From assembly GCA_964583335.1 (NCBI GenBank), contig CAZOVG010000007.1, positions 62,001 through 126,000 on the forward strand: a stretch of 64,000 nucleotides of DNA, in the 5' to 3' direction. Of this stretch, positions 42,162 to 51,255 are shown one piece after another (the stretch's first letter is position 1; the number at the start of each line of letters is the position of its first letter). Below the pieces are notes generated by a model, which worked only from the letters and a program-made list of their open reading frames with translations, searched no databases and was not told where the DNA came from. The stretch is from JAGNKE01 sp964583335 (lineage in GTDB: Bacteria; Pseudomonadota; Alphaproteobacteria; Micavibrionales; Micavibrionaceae). A program made the position numbers and the translations under genes.

Positions 42162-43685
42162 TTAACCTGCCGGAGCCGGAGCGTGATCCAGATTCAGCTG
42201 CGGGTTGTTCTGGCGCAACACGTTGAACCGGTCGCCGAACTGCGAAACCGTCTCGCTGATCACAATATTGCGTTTGAGGGCATCGCCCCAACCGAACGGA
42301 TTGCCCAGGAAATCCAGAAGATGCACGAGCAGCATCGTGGGCGTATTCATGATATTGAGGCCCTTTTGCTCGACGACCTCGTTGAATTTGGCGGTTAGGC
42401 CTTCACCGGACAGGCTTCTGAGCCTGTTCAGCTCTTGCGCATGATCAGAGGCTTGGCCGACCAGATCACGGGCAGCATCGCGGCCCTGTTGGACACGGCG
42501 GCGAATCGCGTCGGCGGTGGACGTTCCAGCCGCAACGGGGCCAGCAGGTGCACCACTCACGCCGTCACGGATCTGTTGTTCCATCTCTGCGATTTGTTCA
42601 GGCGTCATGTTCCGCATATCGACAACATTCGGCGATTGCCCGATAATCCGGTCGATCTCCTCACGTCCGCGCCCAGAAAGGCGGCTGATCTCGCCTACGA
42701 TATAGGCTTTCTTGTCGGGAGCGGCTTCCGCGTCGTGGATCACGCGGCTGATTTCCTCACGGCCGATATGAATGCCCTGAGACTCAAGCGCAGCACCGAC
42801 CCAATGGCCGCTGAGGGCTTGCGAGGTCATGCGGATCTTGGTTTCGTCCATGCCCAGACCGTAACGGCGGTTAGCTTCCTGAACGTAAATTTCGGCCATC
42901 TCGATCGGCGCGGAAATAAACGCCAGCGCCAAATCGCCGACTTCCGGAGCCATCTTCATCAAGGCGTCCGCCAGTTCCGGCGATATGTTGCGCACCGCAT
43001 CCGCAGACGCTTCGATAGAGCTGAAAGAAGCTTGAGCCAGCCATTCCGTGCTCTCCCCGCCTGAGGTCGCATGCGCGAAATAAGTGCCGACGGCCGCTGT
43101 AGCGGCCAACCCGATGGTAGCGTGCGAGTAGCGCAACCCTTCCGCAGTAATCAAAAGGGGCTTACGCATGATGCCGGCATTATCGGCCCAACTGCGCAAG
43201 CGGGCGTAAGTGCCGGCGGAAAAATTGAAGGTTTGCTGGTGCCGCAGCATATCGCGTTCCCGCTGCGTAAGCCCTTCGGTGGCCTGGCTTGCGCCGCGCG
43301 CTCCACGGGCTGTGACAATGTCCTGAGCGGCCTTGACCATCGGGTCATCCGCCGTAAGCCCATGCTTGGTCATGAGCTGTTGCACATCGACAGGGCCTCG
43401 GCCCTGCATGGCGGTTTCAAATTCTGTTTGGAAAACGTTGCGCTGACGGGAGCGGTTCAAAGTCGTTTTGAAGGCGTCGTTTCCAAAAACGCGTGCGACC
43501 TGCTCATCGCCGGAATCGATGCCCCGGCGAATCATGTCGTCAACGGCTTTAGGGTCGGAAGACCTGAGAGCCGCATCAATTTCACTGGACATATTCTGAA
43601 GAACGGCACGCACATCGGCAACTTCGTCTGCCGATCTGAAAACCCTGATAAGGTCGTCTGAGTACTTACCTAACGCTCCGGCCAT
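42162..43685 (-). CDS. Large hypothetical protein with one hydrophobic segment
   Basis: This 507-residue protein is mostly helical, Ala/Glu/Arg-rich, and has no N-terminal signal peptide. A single hydrophobic stretch at about 190-207 (ATIGLAATAAVGTYFAHATS) and a second weaker one near 455 (TPTMLLVHLLDFLGNPFGWG) are the only membrane candidates. A linker at ~385-400 is rich in Gly, Ala and Thr. I recognise no domain. GGGGTGA lies before the ATG at 43685, and tandem 11-bp repeats lie 40-70 bp upstream. It could be a secreted or contact-delivered effector, but that is speculation. Confidence 0.5.
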   Translation of the reverse strand: MAGALGKYSDDLIRVFRSADEVADVRAVLQNMSSEIDAALRSSDPKAVDDMIRRGIDSGDEQVARVFGNDAFKTTLNRSRQRNVFQTEFETAMQGRGPVDVQQLMTKHGLTADDPMVKAAQDIVTARGARGASQATEGLTQRERDMLRHQQTFNFSAGTYARLRSWADNAGIMRKPLLITAEGLRYSHATIGLAATAAVGTYFAHATSGGESTEWLAQASFSSIEASADAVRNISPELADALMKMAPEVGDLALAFISAPIEMAEIYVQEANRRYGLGMDETKIRMTSQALSGHWVGAALESQGIHIGREEISRVIHDAEAAPDKKAYIVGEISRLSGRGREEIDRIIGQSPNVVDMRNMTPEQIAEMEQQIRDGVSGAPAGPVAAGTSTADAIRRRVQQGRDAARDLVGQASDHAQELNRLRSLSGEGLTAKFNEVVEQKGLNIMNTPTMLLVHLLDFLGNPFGWGDALKRNIVISETVSQFGDRFNVLRQNNPQLNLDHAPAPAG

Positions 43686-43724
43686 CCGAAGTCACCCCGT
43701 TGTTTTTTCACCGCTTTTTATCAT

Positions 43725-43755
43725 TTATAGTACTTTTATAGTACTTATAGTTACT
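43725..43755. repeat. Tandem 11-bp repeats upstream of the 507-residue gene
   Basis: TTATAGTACTT occurs twice in exact tandem (43725-43735 and 43736-43746), followed by a degenerate third copy to 43755. The core AGTACT is palindromic and the period of 11 bp is about one helical turn. Read on the minus strand the units contain CTATAA, similar to a -10 box. They look like stacked operator sites for the leftward gene. Confidence 0.5.
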
Positions 43756-43834
43756 CAGACTATAGCTAATCCGGCCCGGAAATACCAGTTTTTTTTCGAT
43801 AATAGGAACAGGGCATGGAAGCGGAGCGCGGCGG

Positions 43835-44644
43835 TCAGCCGTTAAAATAGCGCGCGGCGTTGCGGAACACAAGGATTCCGTCGGATTCCTCGGGCAACTC
43901 CCGGCCTTCCCGGGCCGCCCGGTCCTTCAGCTCGTGGTAATCGTCGCGCTGCCACGTGAACATCCCCCGTTCCGGATGCGGCATCAGCGCCAGAACCCGC
44001 CCCGATTCGTCCGTGACCCCCGCGATGTCGGCCTGCGACCCGTTCGGGTTGAAGGGAAACGCCCCGTCCGCCGCCGATCCGTCCGGCTTGATGTAGCTTA
44101 TGGCGACTTGGTTGCTTTTTTTGAGTAAGGCCAGCGTGCTCTCGTCCATCATGAACCGCCCTTCGCCGTGCGCGACGGGGATATGCATCTTGCCCCCGCC
44201 CGAAAGCCAAGGCGAGCGCGAGTTTTCATTGACCGAAAGGTCAATCCAGCGGCACTGGTAACGCGCCGTCATGTTATAGGTGACGGCCACCAGCCGCTCC
44301 CCGTATTTCTTGTCGATTCCGGGAATCAAGCCCAGATTCGCGACGATCTGACACCCGTTGCAGATCCCGATGGTCAGCGTATCCCGCTCCACGAATCGGC
44401 GCACCGGCTCCCAAAGCGCCAGCTTCATCTTCTGCGCGAACGCGTTGCCCGACCCGGTGTCGTCGCCGTACGAAAACCCGCCGGGAACCGCCAGAATCTG
44501 AACGTCCTCAAGCTCCTTGGGATTCTCGATCAAATCGTTGATATGCCGGATGCTGCCCTTGAGCCCGGCATACTCGAACGCATGCAGCGTCTCTTCCTCG
44601 CAATTAAGGCCGTATCCGCTCAGAATCAGAACCTTCGCGCTCAT
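43835..44644 (-). CDS. purQ: Phosphoribosylformylglycinamidine synthase, glutaminase subunit PurQ
   Basis: This 269-residue class I glutamine amidotransferase supplies ammonia to PurL in purine biosynthesis. Visible are KVLILSGYGLNCEEETLHAF, the PGGFSYGDD oxyanion loop, nucleophile Cys in IGICNGCQIVANLGL, and the His/Glu pair in LMPHPERGMF. It is ~40 residues longer than typical stand-alone PurQ. Its ATG shares one base with the PurL stop (TGATG), so it is coupled to the upstream gene. Confidence 0.93.
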   Translation of the reverse strand: MSAKVLILSGYGLNCEEETLHAFEYAGLKGSIRHINDLIENPKELEDVQILAVPGGFSYGDDTGSGNAFAQKMKLALWEPVRRFVERDTLTIGICNGCQIVANLGLIPGIDKKYGERLVAVTYNMTARYQCRWIDLSVNENSRSPWLSGGGKMHIPVAHGEGRFMMDESTLALLKKSNQVAISYIKPDGSAADGAFPFNPNGSQADIAGVTDESGRVLALMPHPERGMFTWQRDDYHELKDRAAREGRELPEESDGILVFRNAARYFNG

Positions 44645-47547
44645 CAATACCCCCGCAGCGGCGCTTTGTACGCCTCTTCAAGATCGGCCGTCTTGACGCT
44701 CAGAACGTCGCGGATCAAAAGATTTTCGCTGAACGAGACGCTGCCGATCATGTGGCAATGCTCGTAACCCTTGAAATTCCGCTCGAACTCCTTGCGGTTC
44801 TGCGGCGCGACCGTAACCACGACCCGCCCCGTGCTCTCGGAGAACAGCATCGCCGCCTTGGAAAGCCCGGAGGCGGGCAGGGTGATGTCCAGCCCCGTGC
44901 GCCCCGCGATCGCCTTTTTCGCCAGCGCCACGCCCAGCCCGCCCAGCCCGACCGCATAAGCCGAGGCGACAAGCCGATCCCGCGTCGCGCGGCCCAGCAG
45001 CTTATAAAGCCGCAGATTCTGGTGCCCGTCCGTCTCCGGCACGTTTGATCCCAGATGCCCCAGATGGTCGTAATATTCCGAACCGCCCAACTCGTCCTTG
45101 GTTGCGCCGAGCAGGTAAACCAGATCGCCCGCCGCCTTGGGCGCCATCGAAACCGACTTCTTCACATCGTCGATGACCCCGATGCTGGAGATCAAAAGGG
45201 TAGGGGGCGCGGAAACCTTGATCGCCTTCCCGGCGGAATCATAACCCTTGAAGTCGTTGAACATGCTGTCCTTGCCGGAGATGAACGGCGTCTCGTATTG
45301 CACGGCAAGTGTATAGATCGTCTCGACCGCCCGCTTGAGCTGCCCCAGCCGCTCAGGCTCGTCCGAGGAGCACCAGCAGAAATTGTCCAAAAGCGCGGTA
45401 TGCTTAATGTCCCCGCCCGCCGCGATGATGTTGCGCACCGCCATATCCAGCCCCGCCGCCGCCATCGCCGCCGTGTCGATGTCGCTATAACGCGGGAACA
45501 AGGCCTGCGAAAGAATGACCCCCTTGGGCGATTTCAAAACCGGCTTCGTGATGCTGGTCTCGGCATAGACGCGCCCCGGCCCCTGCAACGGCTTCAGAAC
45601 CGACCCGGCCTGCACCTCGTGATCGTACTGCGTGGCGATGAATTCCTTGGAACAGATATTAAGCCGCCCCGTCATGGCCAGCAAATCCGGCCCGTAATCC
45701 GCCTTGTCCGCCAGCTTAGGCTCAGTCGCCCCGCCGCGCGTAAAGGTGGTGACCAGCGGCGTTTCGGGAATCCCGTCATGCAGGAAATCCATAGACAGAT
45801 CCATGATTCTCTCGCCGTGCCAGCTTACCTCGGCGCGGCCCGAATCCGTGTACGTGCCGATCACCGTGGCTTCGACGCCCCGCCGCGCCAGATGCGCGAT
45901 CAGCGCCTCCGTATGCTCCGGCGGCACGGCCAGCGTCATACGCTCCTGCGACTCGGAAATCCAGATCTCCCACGGCGCCATGCCGGGATATTTCAGCGGC
46001 ACCCGCTCCAGCTCGACATGGAACCCGCCCGACTGCCCGGCCATTTCCCCGACCGAGGACGAAAGCCCGCCCGCGCCGTTATCCGTAATGGCGGTATACC
46101 AGCCCTTTTCGCGGATTTCCTTGATCAGCGCGTCCGACATCTTCTTCTGCGTGATCGGGTCGCCGATCTGCACCGCCGTGGCCGGGGAACCTTCGTCCAA
46201 AGCGACGGACGAAAACGTCGCCCCGTGAATCCCGTCACGCCCGACGCGCCCGCCCGCCATGACGATCTTGTCGCCCGGCCGCGCCTTTTTGATATGCGAG
46301 GGCTTGCCGTTCAGCATGCGCGGGATCAGCCCGATCGTGCCGACGAAGACCAGCGGCTTCCCGGCGAAACGGTCGTCGAAATAAACGAACCCCTGCGGCG
46401 TGGGAATGCCCGAGCAGTTGCCGCCCGACTCCACGCCCGCGACGACGCCGTTCATGATTTTTGCGGGTGAAAGCATCGGGTCCGTGCCCTTGGGGTCTCG
46501 AAAATAGCCGGGATTTTTGCGCGGATCGGCGAAGCAGAAACCGTAACGGTTGATGACCGGTTTGGCCCCGAGGCCGAACCCCATACAGTCCCGGTTCACA
46601 CCCACGATCCCCGTGATCGCGCCCCCGAACGGGTCCAGCGCGGACGGGGAGTTGTGCGTCTCCACCTTGTCGCAGATCAGATATTCGTCATCGAAGATAA
46701 TCCCGCCCGCATTGTCCGAGAACACCGAGACGCAGATATCTCCGTCCCCGCGTTTCTCGCGGATTTCCATGGTCGCGCGCTTGATATAGTGGCGGTACAG
46801 CCCGTCCTTCACCTCGTCGATGGGCGAGGCGAAGATCGTATGCTTGCAATGCTCCGACCACGTCTGCGCCAGCGTCTCGATCTCGATATCCTTGGGGTTG
46901 CGGCCCTCAGAGCGGAAATAATCCCGGATCGCCTGAAGATACAAAAGCGAAAGCCCAAGCGGCCCGCGCCGCGAACCGTCTTCATTCTTGATCCCCTGCT
47001 TGCCCAGAGTCTCAAGCTCCTGATCGCCGATCTCAAGCTCGACCGCATCCGCGACCACACCCTTATTGTCCAGAATAACCTTGGGAACGACCGCGCCCAT
47101 CCCGCCGTCGCGGATAAACTCATCGCGGCTCTTGATCGTGGCCCGCTGGATCAGCCGGTTCGACAGATCACCCGCCAGCGCCGCGATAGCCTCGCGCGTA
47201 ACCTTGCCCTTGATGAGATACAGCCGCGCGGAGTAACAGGCCGTGGATCCGCCCTCTTGATCAACGGCGCTCAGCCGCAGCAGCTCTTCCGCCGTATGCC
47301 CGATATTGTCCGTAACTCCCGGCAGGAAGCCGATCTCAAGCGCCCAATCAAAATCTTGGGGCAGGGTGTCCACCGTCTGCACCACCGGGTTGGCCAGAGC
47401 GCTCTTGAACGTGGAACCGGCTGCAGCCTTGTGTTCGGAGGTGTAAACATCCACCACCCGCACCCCGGCATCCCCGCCCAGCGCGTTCCGTATGCGCAGC
47501 GCCCGCCCGTCTTCCTCATGTCCCAGAACTTCGATACGATATGCCAT
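44644..47547 (-). CDS. purL: Phosphoribosylformylglycinamidine synthase, fused PurS-PurL type
   Basis: This 967-residue ATP-dependent synthetase makes FGAM from FGAR. The first ~170 residues include LPQDFDWALEIGFLPGVTDN and look like a PurS-type domain joined to PurL. The synthetase starts with LAQTWSEHCKHTIFASPID, has DNAGGIIFDDEYLICDKVET, SGGNCSGIPTPQGFVYFDD, AITDNGAGGLSSSVGEMAG, and ISGKDSMFNDFKGYD. Most alphaproteobacteria have separate PurS, short PurL (~740) and PurQ, so this PurSL form is unusual there. It is followed by coupled purQ. The pair is divergent from nuoG, with a 113-bp gap. Confidence 0.92.
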   Translation of the reverse strand: MAYRIEVLGHEEDGRALRIRNALGGDAGVRVVDVYTSEHKAAAGSTFKSALANPVVQTVDTLPQDFDWALEIGFLPGVTDNIGHTAEELLRLSAVDQEGGSTACYSARLYLIKGKVTREAIAALAGDLSNRLIQRATIKSRDEFIRDGGMGAVVPKVILDNKGVVADAVELEIGDQELETLGKQGIKNEDGSRRGPLGLSLLYLQAIRDYFRSEGRNPKDIEIETLAQTWSEHCKHTIFASPIDEVKDGLYRHYIKRATMEIREKRGDGDICVSVFSDNAGGIIFDDEYLICDKVETHNSPSALDPFGGAITGIVGVNRDCMGFGLGAKPVINRYGFCFADPRKNPGYFRDPKGTDPMLSPAKIMNGVVAGVESGGNCSGIPTPQGFVYFDDRFAGKPLVFVGTIGLIPRMLNGKPSHIKKARPGDKIVMAGGRVGRDGIHGATFSSVALDEGSPATAVQIGDPITQKKMSDALIKEIREKGWYTAITDNGAGGLSSSVGEMAGQSGGFHVELERVPLKYPGMAPWEIWISESQERMTLAVPPEHTEALIAHLARRGVEATVIGTYTDSGRAEVSWHGERIMDLSMDFLHDGIPETPLVTTFTRGGATEPKLADKADYGPDLLAMTGRLNICSKEFIATQYDHEVQAGSVLKPLQGPGRVYAETSITKPVLKSPKGVILSQALFPRYSDIDTAAMAAAGLDMAVRNIIAAGGDIKHTALLDNFCWCSSDEPERLGQLKRAVETIYTLAVQYETPFISGKDSMFNDFKGYDSAGKAIKVSAPPTLLISSIGVIDDVKKSVSMAPKAAGDLVYLLGATKDELGGSEYYDHLGHLGSNVPETDGHQNLRLYKLLGRATRDRLVASAYAVGLGGLGVALAKKAIAGRTGLDITLPASGLSKAAMLFSESTGRVVVTVAPQNRKEFERNFKGYEHCHMIGSVSFSENLLIRDVLSVKTADLEEAYKAPLRGY

Positions 47548-47660
47548 AAGGTCAGCTTATTCCGGGCCGCGCGCGCCAAGTAACTGTTGATATTCAATAC
47601 CGCGCAGATTAAATAGTACTCCAAGGGACTTTTCAATATTCATCTGGAAATTTTACGCCC

Positions 47661-49727
47661 ATGCCCAAGGTCACAATCAACGGAATGGAAATCGAGGTCG
47701 CGCCGGGGACAAGCATCCTTCAGGCCGCCGAGCAGCTGGGCATAGAGGTTCCGCGCTTTTGCTACCACGACAAGCTCTCCGTTCCCGCCAACTGCCGCAT
47801 GTGTCTGGTTCAGGTCGAGGGCGGTCCGCCCAAGCCTGTCGCCTCCTGCGCCATGGCGTGCGGGGAGGGCATGATCGTCCGCACCGATACCGAAGTCGTG
47901 AAAAAGGCCCGCAAGGGCGTGATGGAGATGATCCTCATCAACCACCCCCTCGACTGCCCCGTCTGCGATCAGGGCGGCGAGTGCGATCTTCAGGATCAGG
48001 CCGTGGCCTACGGCTTCGACCGCTCCCGTTTCCATGAAAACAAACGGGCCGTGACCGACAAGGATCTCGGGCCCCTCGTCAGCACCGTGATGACCCGCTG
48101 CATCAACTGCACCCGCTGCGTTAGATTCGCGGAGGAAATCGCGGGCACGCCCGTTCTCGGCCAGCTCAACCGGGGCGAGGATTCCGAGATCGGCACCTTC
48201 ATCGGCGAGCTGGTAAAAACCGAACTCTCCGGCAATCTGGTCGATGTCTGCCCCGTCGGCGCGCTGACCTCAAAACCTTACGCCTTCGCCGCCCGCCCGT
48301 GGGAGCTGAAAAAGACCGAGAGCGTGGACGTTCACGACGCTGTCGGCTCCAACATCCGCGTCGATTCGCGCGGCCGCGACGTGCTGCGCGTCCTCCCGCG
48401 CCTTAACGAAGACATCAACGAGGAATGGATCAACGACAAGACCCGCTACGCCTGCGACGGCCTCCGCGCCAAACGCCTCGACCGCCCCTATATCCGCAGC
48501 GAATCCTCCGGCAAGCTTCTCGCGGCCTCGTGGCCCGAAGCCTTCGCGCATATAAAGGACAAGCTCAAGGGCCTTAAGGGCAACAACATCGCGGCTCTGG
48601 CCGGGGATATGGCCGACGTCGAATCCATGGTCGCGCTGAAGGACCTCATGGATAAACTCGGCAGCCCCAACCTCGATTGCCGCACCGACAACGCCACGTT
48701 CGACGTAACCAACCGCGCGGGCTACCTGTTCAATTCAACGATCGCGGGCATCGACTCCGCCGACCTCATCATCCTCGTGGGCGTCAACCCGCGCTACGAG
48801 GCCACGATGGTCAACGCCCGCATCCGCCGCGCATGGCTGGAACGCCGCGTAAAGGTCGTGATGATCGGGCAGGGCGGGGACCTCACCTATCCCTACGATC
48901 ATTACGGCACCGCGACGAAGGATATCGAACAATTCGTTGAGGAATTCGCGAGCAAACTTCCCGCCCAAAAACCCATGATGATCGTCGGCGCGGGCGTGTT
49001 CCGCCGCGATGACGGCCTCGCGCTGCACGGGATGCTCTTCGACGCCGCAGAAAAACTGGGGATCGTCACCAAAGACTGGAACGGCTTCAACATCCTTCAC
49101 TCGGCGGCCTCGCGCGTCGGCGCGCTCGATATCGGCTTCGTGCCGCAGGAAGACGGGCTTGATTTCCGCTCCATCATTGCGGGCACCAAGGACGGCTCCA
49201 TCAAGGCGCTTTACCTGCTGGGCAGCGACGAATTCAACGCCCGCGTCAATATCGGCTGGAAATGCTTCACGATTTATCAGGGCCACCACGGCGACCACGG
49301 CGCCGAACGCGCCGACGTGATCCTGCCCGGCGCGGCCTACACCGAAAAAGACGGCATCTACGTCAACACAGAGGGCCGCCCCCAGTTGGGCCGCAAGGCC
49401 GTCAGCCCGCCCGGAGACGCCCGCGAGGATTGGAAAATCCTCCGCGCCCTGTCCGAGGAACTGGGCAAGACCCTACCTTATAATACGCTGGCCGAACTGC
49501 GCGAACGTATCCGGGGCGAATGGCCGCTCTTCCGCTCCATCGACACCGTGACCCCCGCGAAATGGAGCCGCTTCGGCGAAAAGGGCAAAAAGGTTCAGCC
49601 CGAACAACTCAATCCTTACACGGACAATTTCTATCTCAGTAACCCGATCTGCCGCGCTTCGAAAACAATGAACGAATGCGTTGAGGCTTTTATCGAAACG
49701 GGCCGCTTGTCCGAAGCGGCGGAATAG
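47661..49727 (+). CDS. nuoG: NADH-quinone oxidoreductase subunit G
   Basis: This 688-residue subunit holds several Fe-S clusters. The N-terminal [2Fe-2S] ligands are in PRFCYHDKLSVPANCRMCLV and a later Cys in ASCAMACGEG. The His-ligated cluster is HPLDCPVCDQGGECDLQ, and N4-type ligands are in TRCINCTRCVRFAEE with GNLVDVCPVGAL. A molybdopterin-oxidoreductase-like domain fills the rest. It resumes the nuo order after the 8.7-kb insert, divergent from purL. Confidence 0.96.
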   Translation: MPKVTINGMEIEVAPGTSILQAAEQLGIEVPRFCYHDKLSVPANCRMCLVQVEGGPPKPVASCAMACGEGMIVRTDTEVVKKARKGVMEMILINHPLDCPVCDQGGECDLQDQAVAYGFDRSRFHENKRAVTDKDLGPLVSTVMTRCINCTRCVRFAEEIAGTPVLGQLNRGEDSEIGTFIGELVKTELSGNLVDVCPVGALTSKPYAFAARPWELKKTESVDVHDAVGSNIRVDSRGRDVLRVLPRLNEDINEEWINDKTRYACDGLRAKRLDRPYIRSESSGKLLAASWPEAFAHIKDKLKGLKGNNIAALAGDMADVESMVALKDLMDKLGSPNLDCRTDNATFDVTNRAGYLFNSTIAGIDSADLIILVGVNPRYEATMVNARIRRAWLERRVKVVMIGQGGDLTYPYDHYGTATKDIEQFVEEFASKLPAQKPMMIVGAGVFRRDDGLALHGMLFDAAEKLGIVTKDWNGFNILHSAASRVGALDIGFVPQEDGLDFRSIIAGTKDGSIKALYLLGSDEFNARVNIGWKCFTIYQGHHGDHGAERADVILPGAAYTEKDGIYVNTEGRPQLGRKAVSPPGDAREDWKILRALSEELGKTLPYNTLAELRERIRGEWPLFRSIDTVTPAKWSRFGEKGKKVQPEQLNPYTDNFYLSNPICRASKTMNECVEAFIETGRLSEAAE

Positions 49728-49743
49728 GGGAGTCTGAACCGAA

Positions 49744-50160
49744 ATGACCAAAAAACGCACCACGCTCGAACAGGTCCGAGAGTTTCATGAAACCTATGGC
49801 CTGCCCGTCCGCCCCGCGCCGGACATATCCGACCCGCGCACCAACGCCCTCCGAATCGCCCTGATCGCCGAGGAGCTTGAGGAATTGAAAGAGGCGCTGG
49901 AGCAGGGCAGCGTCCTTGAAACCCTCGACGCGCTCATCGACCTGCAATATGTCCTCGACGGGACGTTCTTGTCGTTCGGCCTGCACGATCTCAAGGAAAC
50001 CGCCTTCGCCGAAGTCCACGGCTCGAACATGAGCAAACTGGGCCAAGATGGCAAACCCGTGGTCCGCGAAAGCGATGGCAAAATCCTGAAAGGCCCCAAC
50101 TATTATAAGCCGAATCTGGCTCAATTCCTTGATTCTGACGAGATTCAGGCCGCCGAGTAA
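49744..50160 (+). CDS. MazG/PRA-PH-like nucleoside triphosphate pyrophosphohydrolase
   Basis: This 138-residue protein has the all-alpha NTP pyrophosphatase motif: EELEELKEAL, then ETLDALIDLQYVLDG, giving the EExxE...ExxD metal pattern. A FHETYGLPVRP start, EVHGSNMSKLG, and KGPNYYKPNL are typical of a phage-like/house-cleaning subfamily acting on modified nucleotides. It begins 16 bp after nuoG and is likely co-transcribed with it. Confidence 0.75.
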   Translation: MTKKRTTLEQVREFHETYGLPVRPAPDISDPRTNALRIALIAEELEELKEALEQGSVLETLDALIDLQYVLDGTFLSFGLHDLKETAFAEVHGSNMSKLGQDGKPVVRESDGKILKGPNYYKPNLAQFLDSDEIQAAE

Positions 50161-50338
50161 AAAATTAAATCCTTGAATATTAAGGTTTTATTATTTGTAT
50201 TTGCGATTCAGAACCAAATCCGGCATTATGGCATTGGGTAATAAGGTTTTCCCTCCGAACCGGAGCTTTGCGGCGGAGGGAAGAGTAAAAAAAGAAAACA
50301 AGGCGGCGGTGATAAACTGCCACGATGGGTGAAAAATC

Positions 50339-51154
50339 GTGACGTTACGAACAACTCCGACACAAGATCAACTGGCGCTCAGCAACGTATTTTTGCGTCA
50401 ATCGCGCGTGGACAACGCGGGCGGCGGCTACTGCGCCAAGGGCGTGGCCAACCTCCTGCAGCATGTCGGTCTGGATTGCCAGCGCGGCGACGCCTACACC
50501 TGGAAAAATTCTCTCCCGCAAAACGGCTGGATCAAGCTTGAGGGCGTGACCCCCGAAAACGCGCCTCCCGGCGCCGTTCTCGTCTTCGACCGCAGCGCCA
50601 ACGGGCAGGGCCGGGGTGGCGGGGCCGAATTCGGCCACGTCGAGATCGTGACTGTGGACACTAGCGGCCGTCGGCAATACGTATCCGACTCGGCCCGCAA
50701 CAACTGGGGCGGCACTGTGCCGCAGAATTTCGTGGGCGTTTATGTCCACCCCAGCCTTCACAGAACAACGGATGGCGTCAATTACAGCCCGAACCTTGCC
50801 GGAACGCAGGGCGGCGCACAATCGGGCGGCCAGACGGGCGGAACCCGCAACCGCGACGGCGCGGCCACGACGGCGGGACTCGATCCCGCATTGGCGGCCT
50901 TCCTGAACAATCCTTCCGGCACAGCCGGCGGACCGCAGGGCGCGGGCGGCACCTCCGGCACCGATGCCTTCAACAACAACGCAAACGTCAGCGCCTTCTT
51001 GGTGCTCGCCATGATGATCTCCGCCCTTTACGGAATTGAGATGGATACCGGCGTTCGTCGTCCCGGCGCTGAGCCTGCATCCGGGCCTGGTGTTGAGGGA
51101 GCCGACCAAACCTCCACCGCCCAACTCGGTATGGGCGGCAGCCGCACCAACTGA
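50339..51154 (+). CDS. CHAP-like cysteine hydrolase (putative amidase) with Gly-rich tail
   Basis: This 271-residue protein has an N-terminal domain of the CHAP/NlpC type. Nucleophile Cys32 lies in GGGYCAKGVANLL, His100 in AEFGHVEIV, and an Asp/Ser at 116-117 in YVSDSAR, with the usual ENAPPGAVLVFDR strand before the His. Such domains cut amide bonds in peptidoglycan. There is no N-terminal signal peptide. From ~145 the chain is Gly/Thr/Asn-rich and low-complexity, with one hydrophobic stretch (~220-236, SAFLVLAMMISALYG). The start is GTG at 50339. It sits between nuoG and nuoH with a 178-bp gap upstream. Confidence 0.65.
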   Translation: MTLRTTPTQDQLALSNVFLRQSRVDNAGGGYCAKGVANLLQHVGLDCQRGDAYTWKNSLPQNGWIKLEGVTPENAPPGAVLVFDRSANGQGRGGGAEFGHVEIVTVDTSGRRQYVSDSARNNWGGTVPQNFVGVYVHPSLHRTTDGVNYSPNLAGTQGGAQSGGQTGGTRNRDGAATTAGLDPALAAFLNNPSGTAGGPQGAGGTSGTDAFNNNANVSAFLVLAMMISALYGIEMDTGVRRPGAEPASGPGVEGADQTSTAQLGMGGSRTN

Positions 51155-51255
51155 TCGCGCTGTTTATTTTCCTCCTCTTTGTGCCTTTACTTTCTCCTGA
51201 AAAAGAGGCAGTTTTGGGCTGAAAACGCGGACCATGCGGAACGCGGGAAAAACGA

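Noticed and set aside
45055..46470. 471-codon plus-strand frame opposite purL
   Set aside because: Arg/Pro-rich shadow of purL, no motif or start signal.
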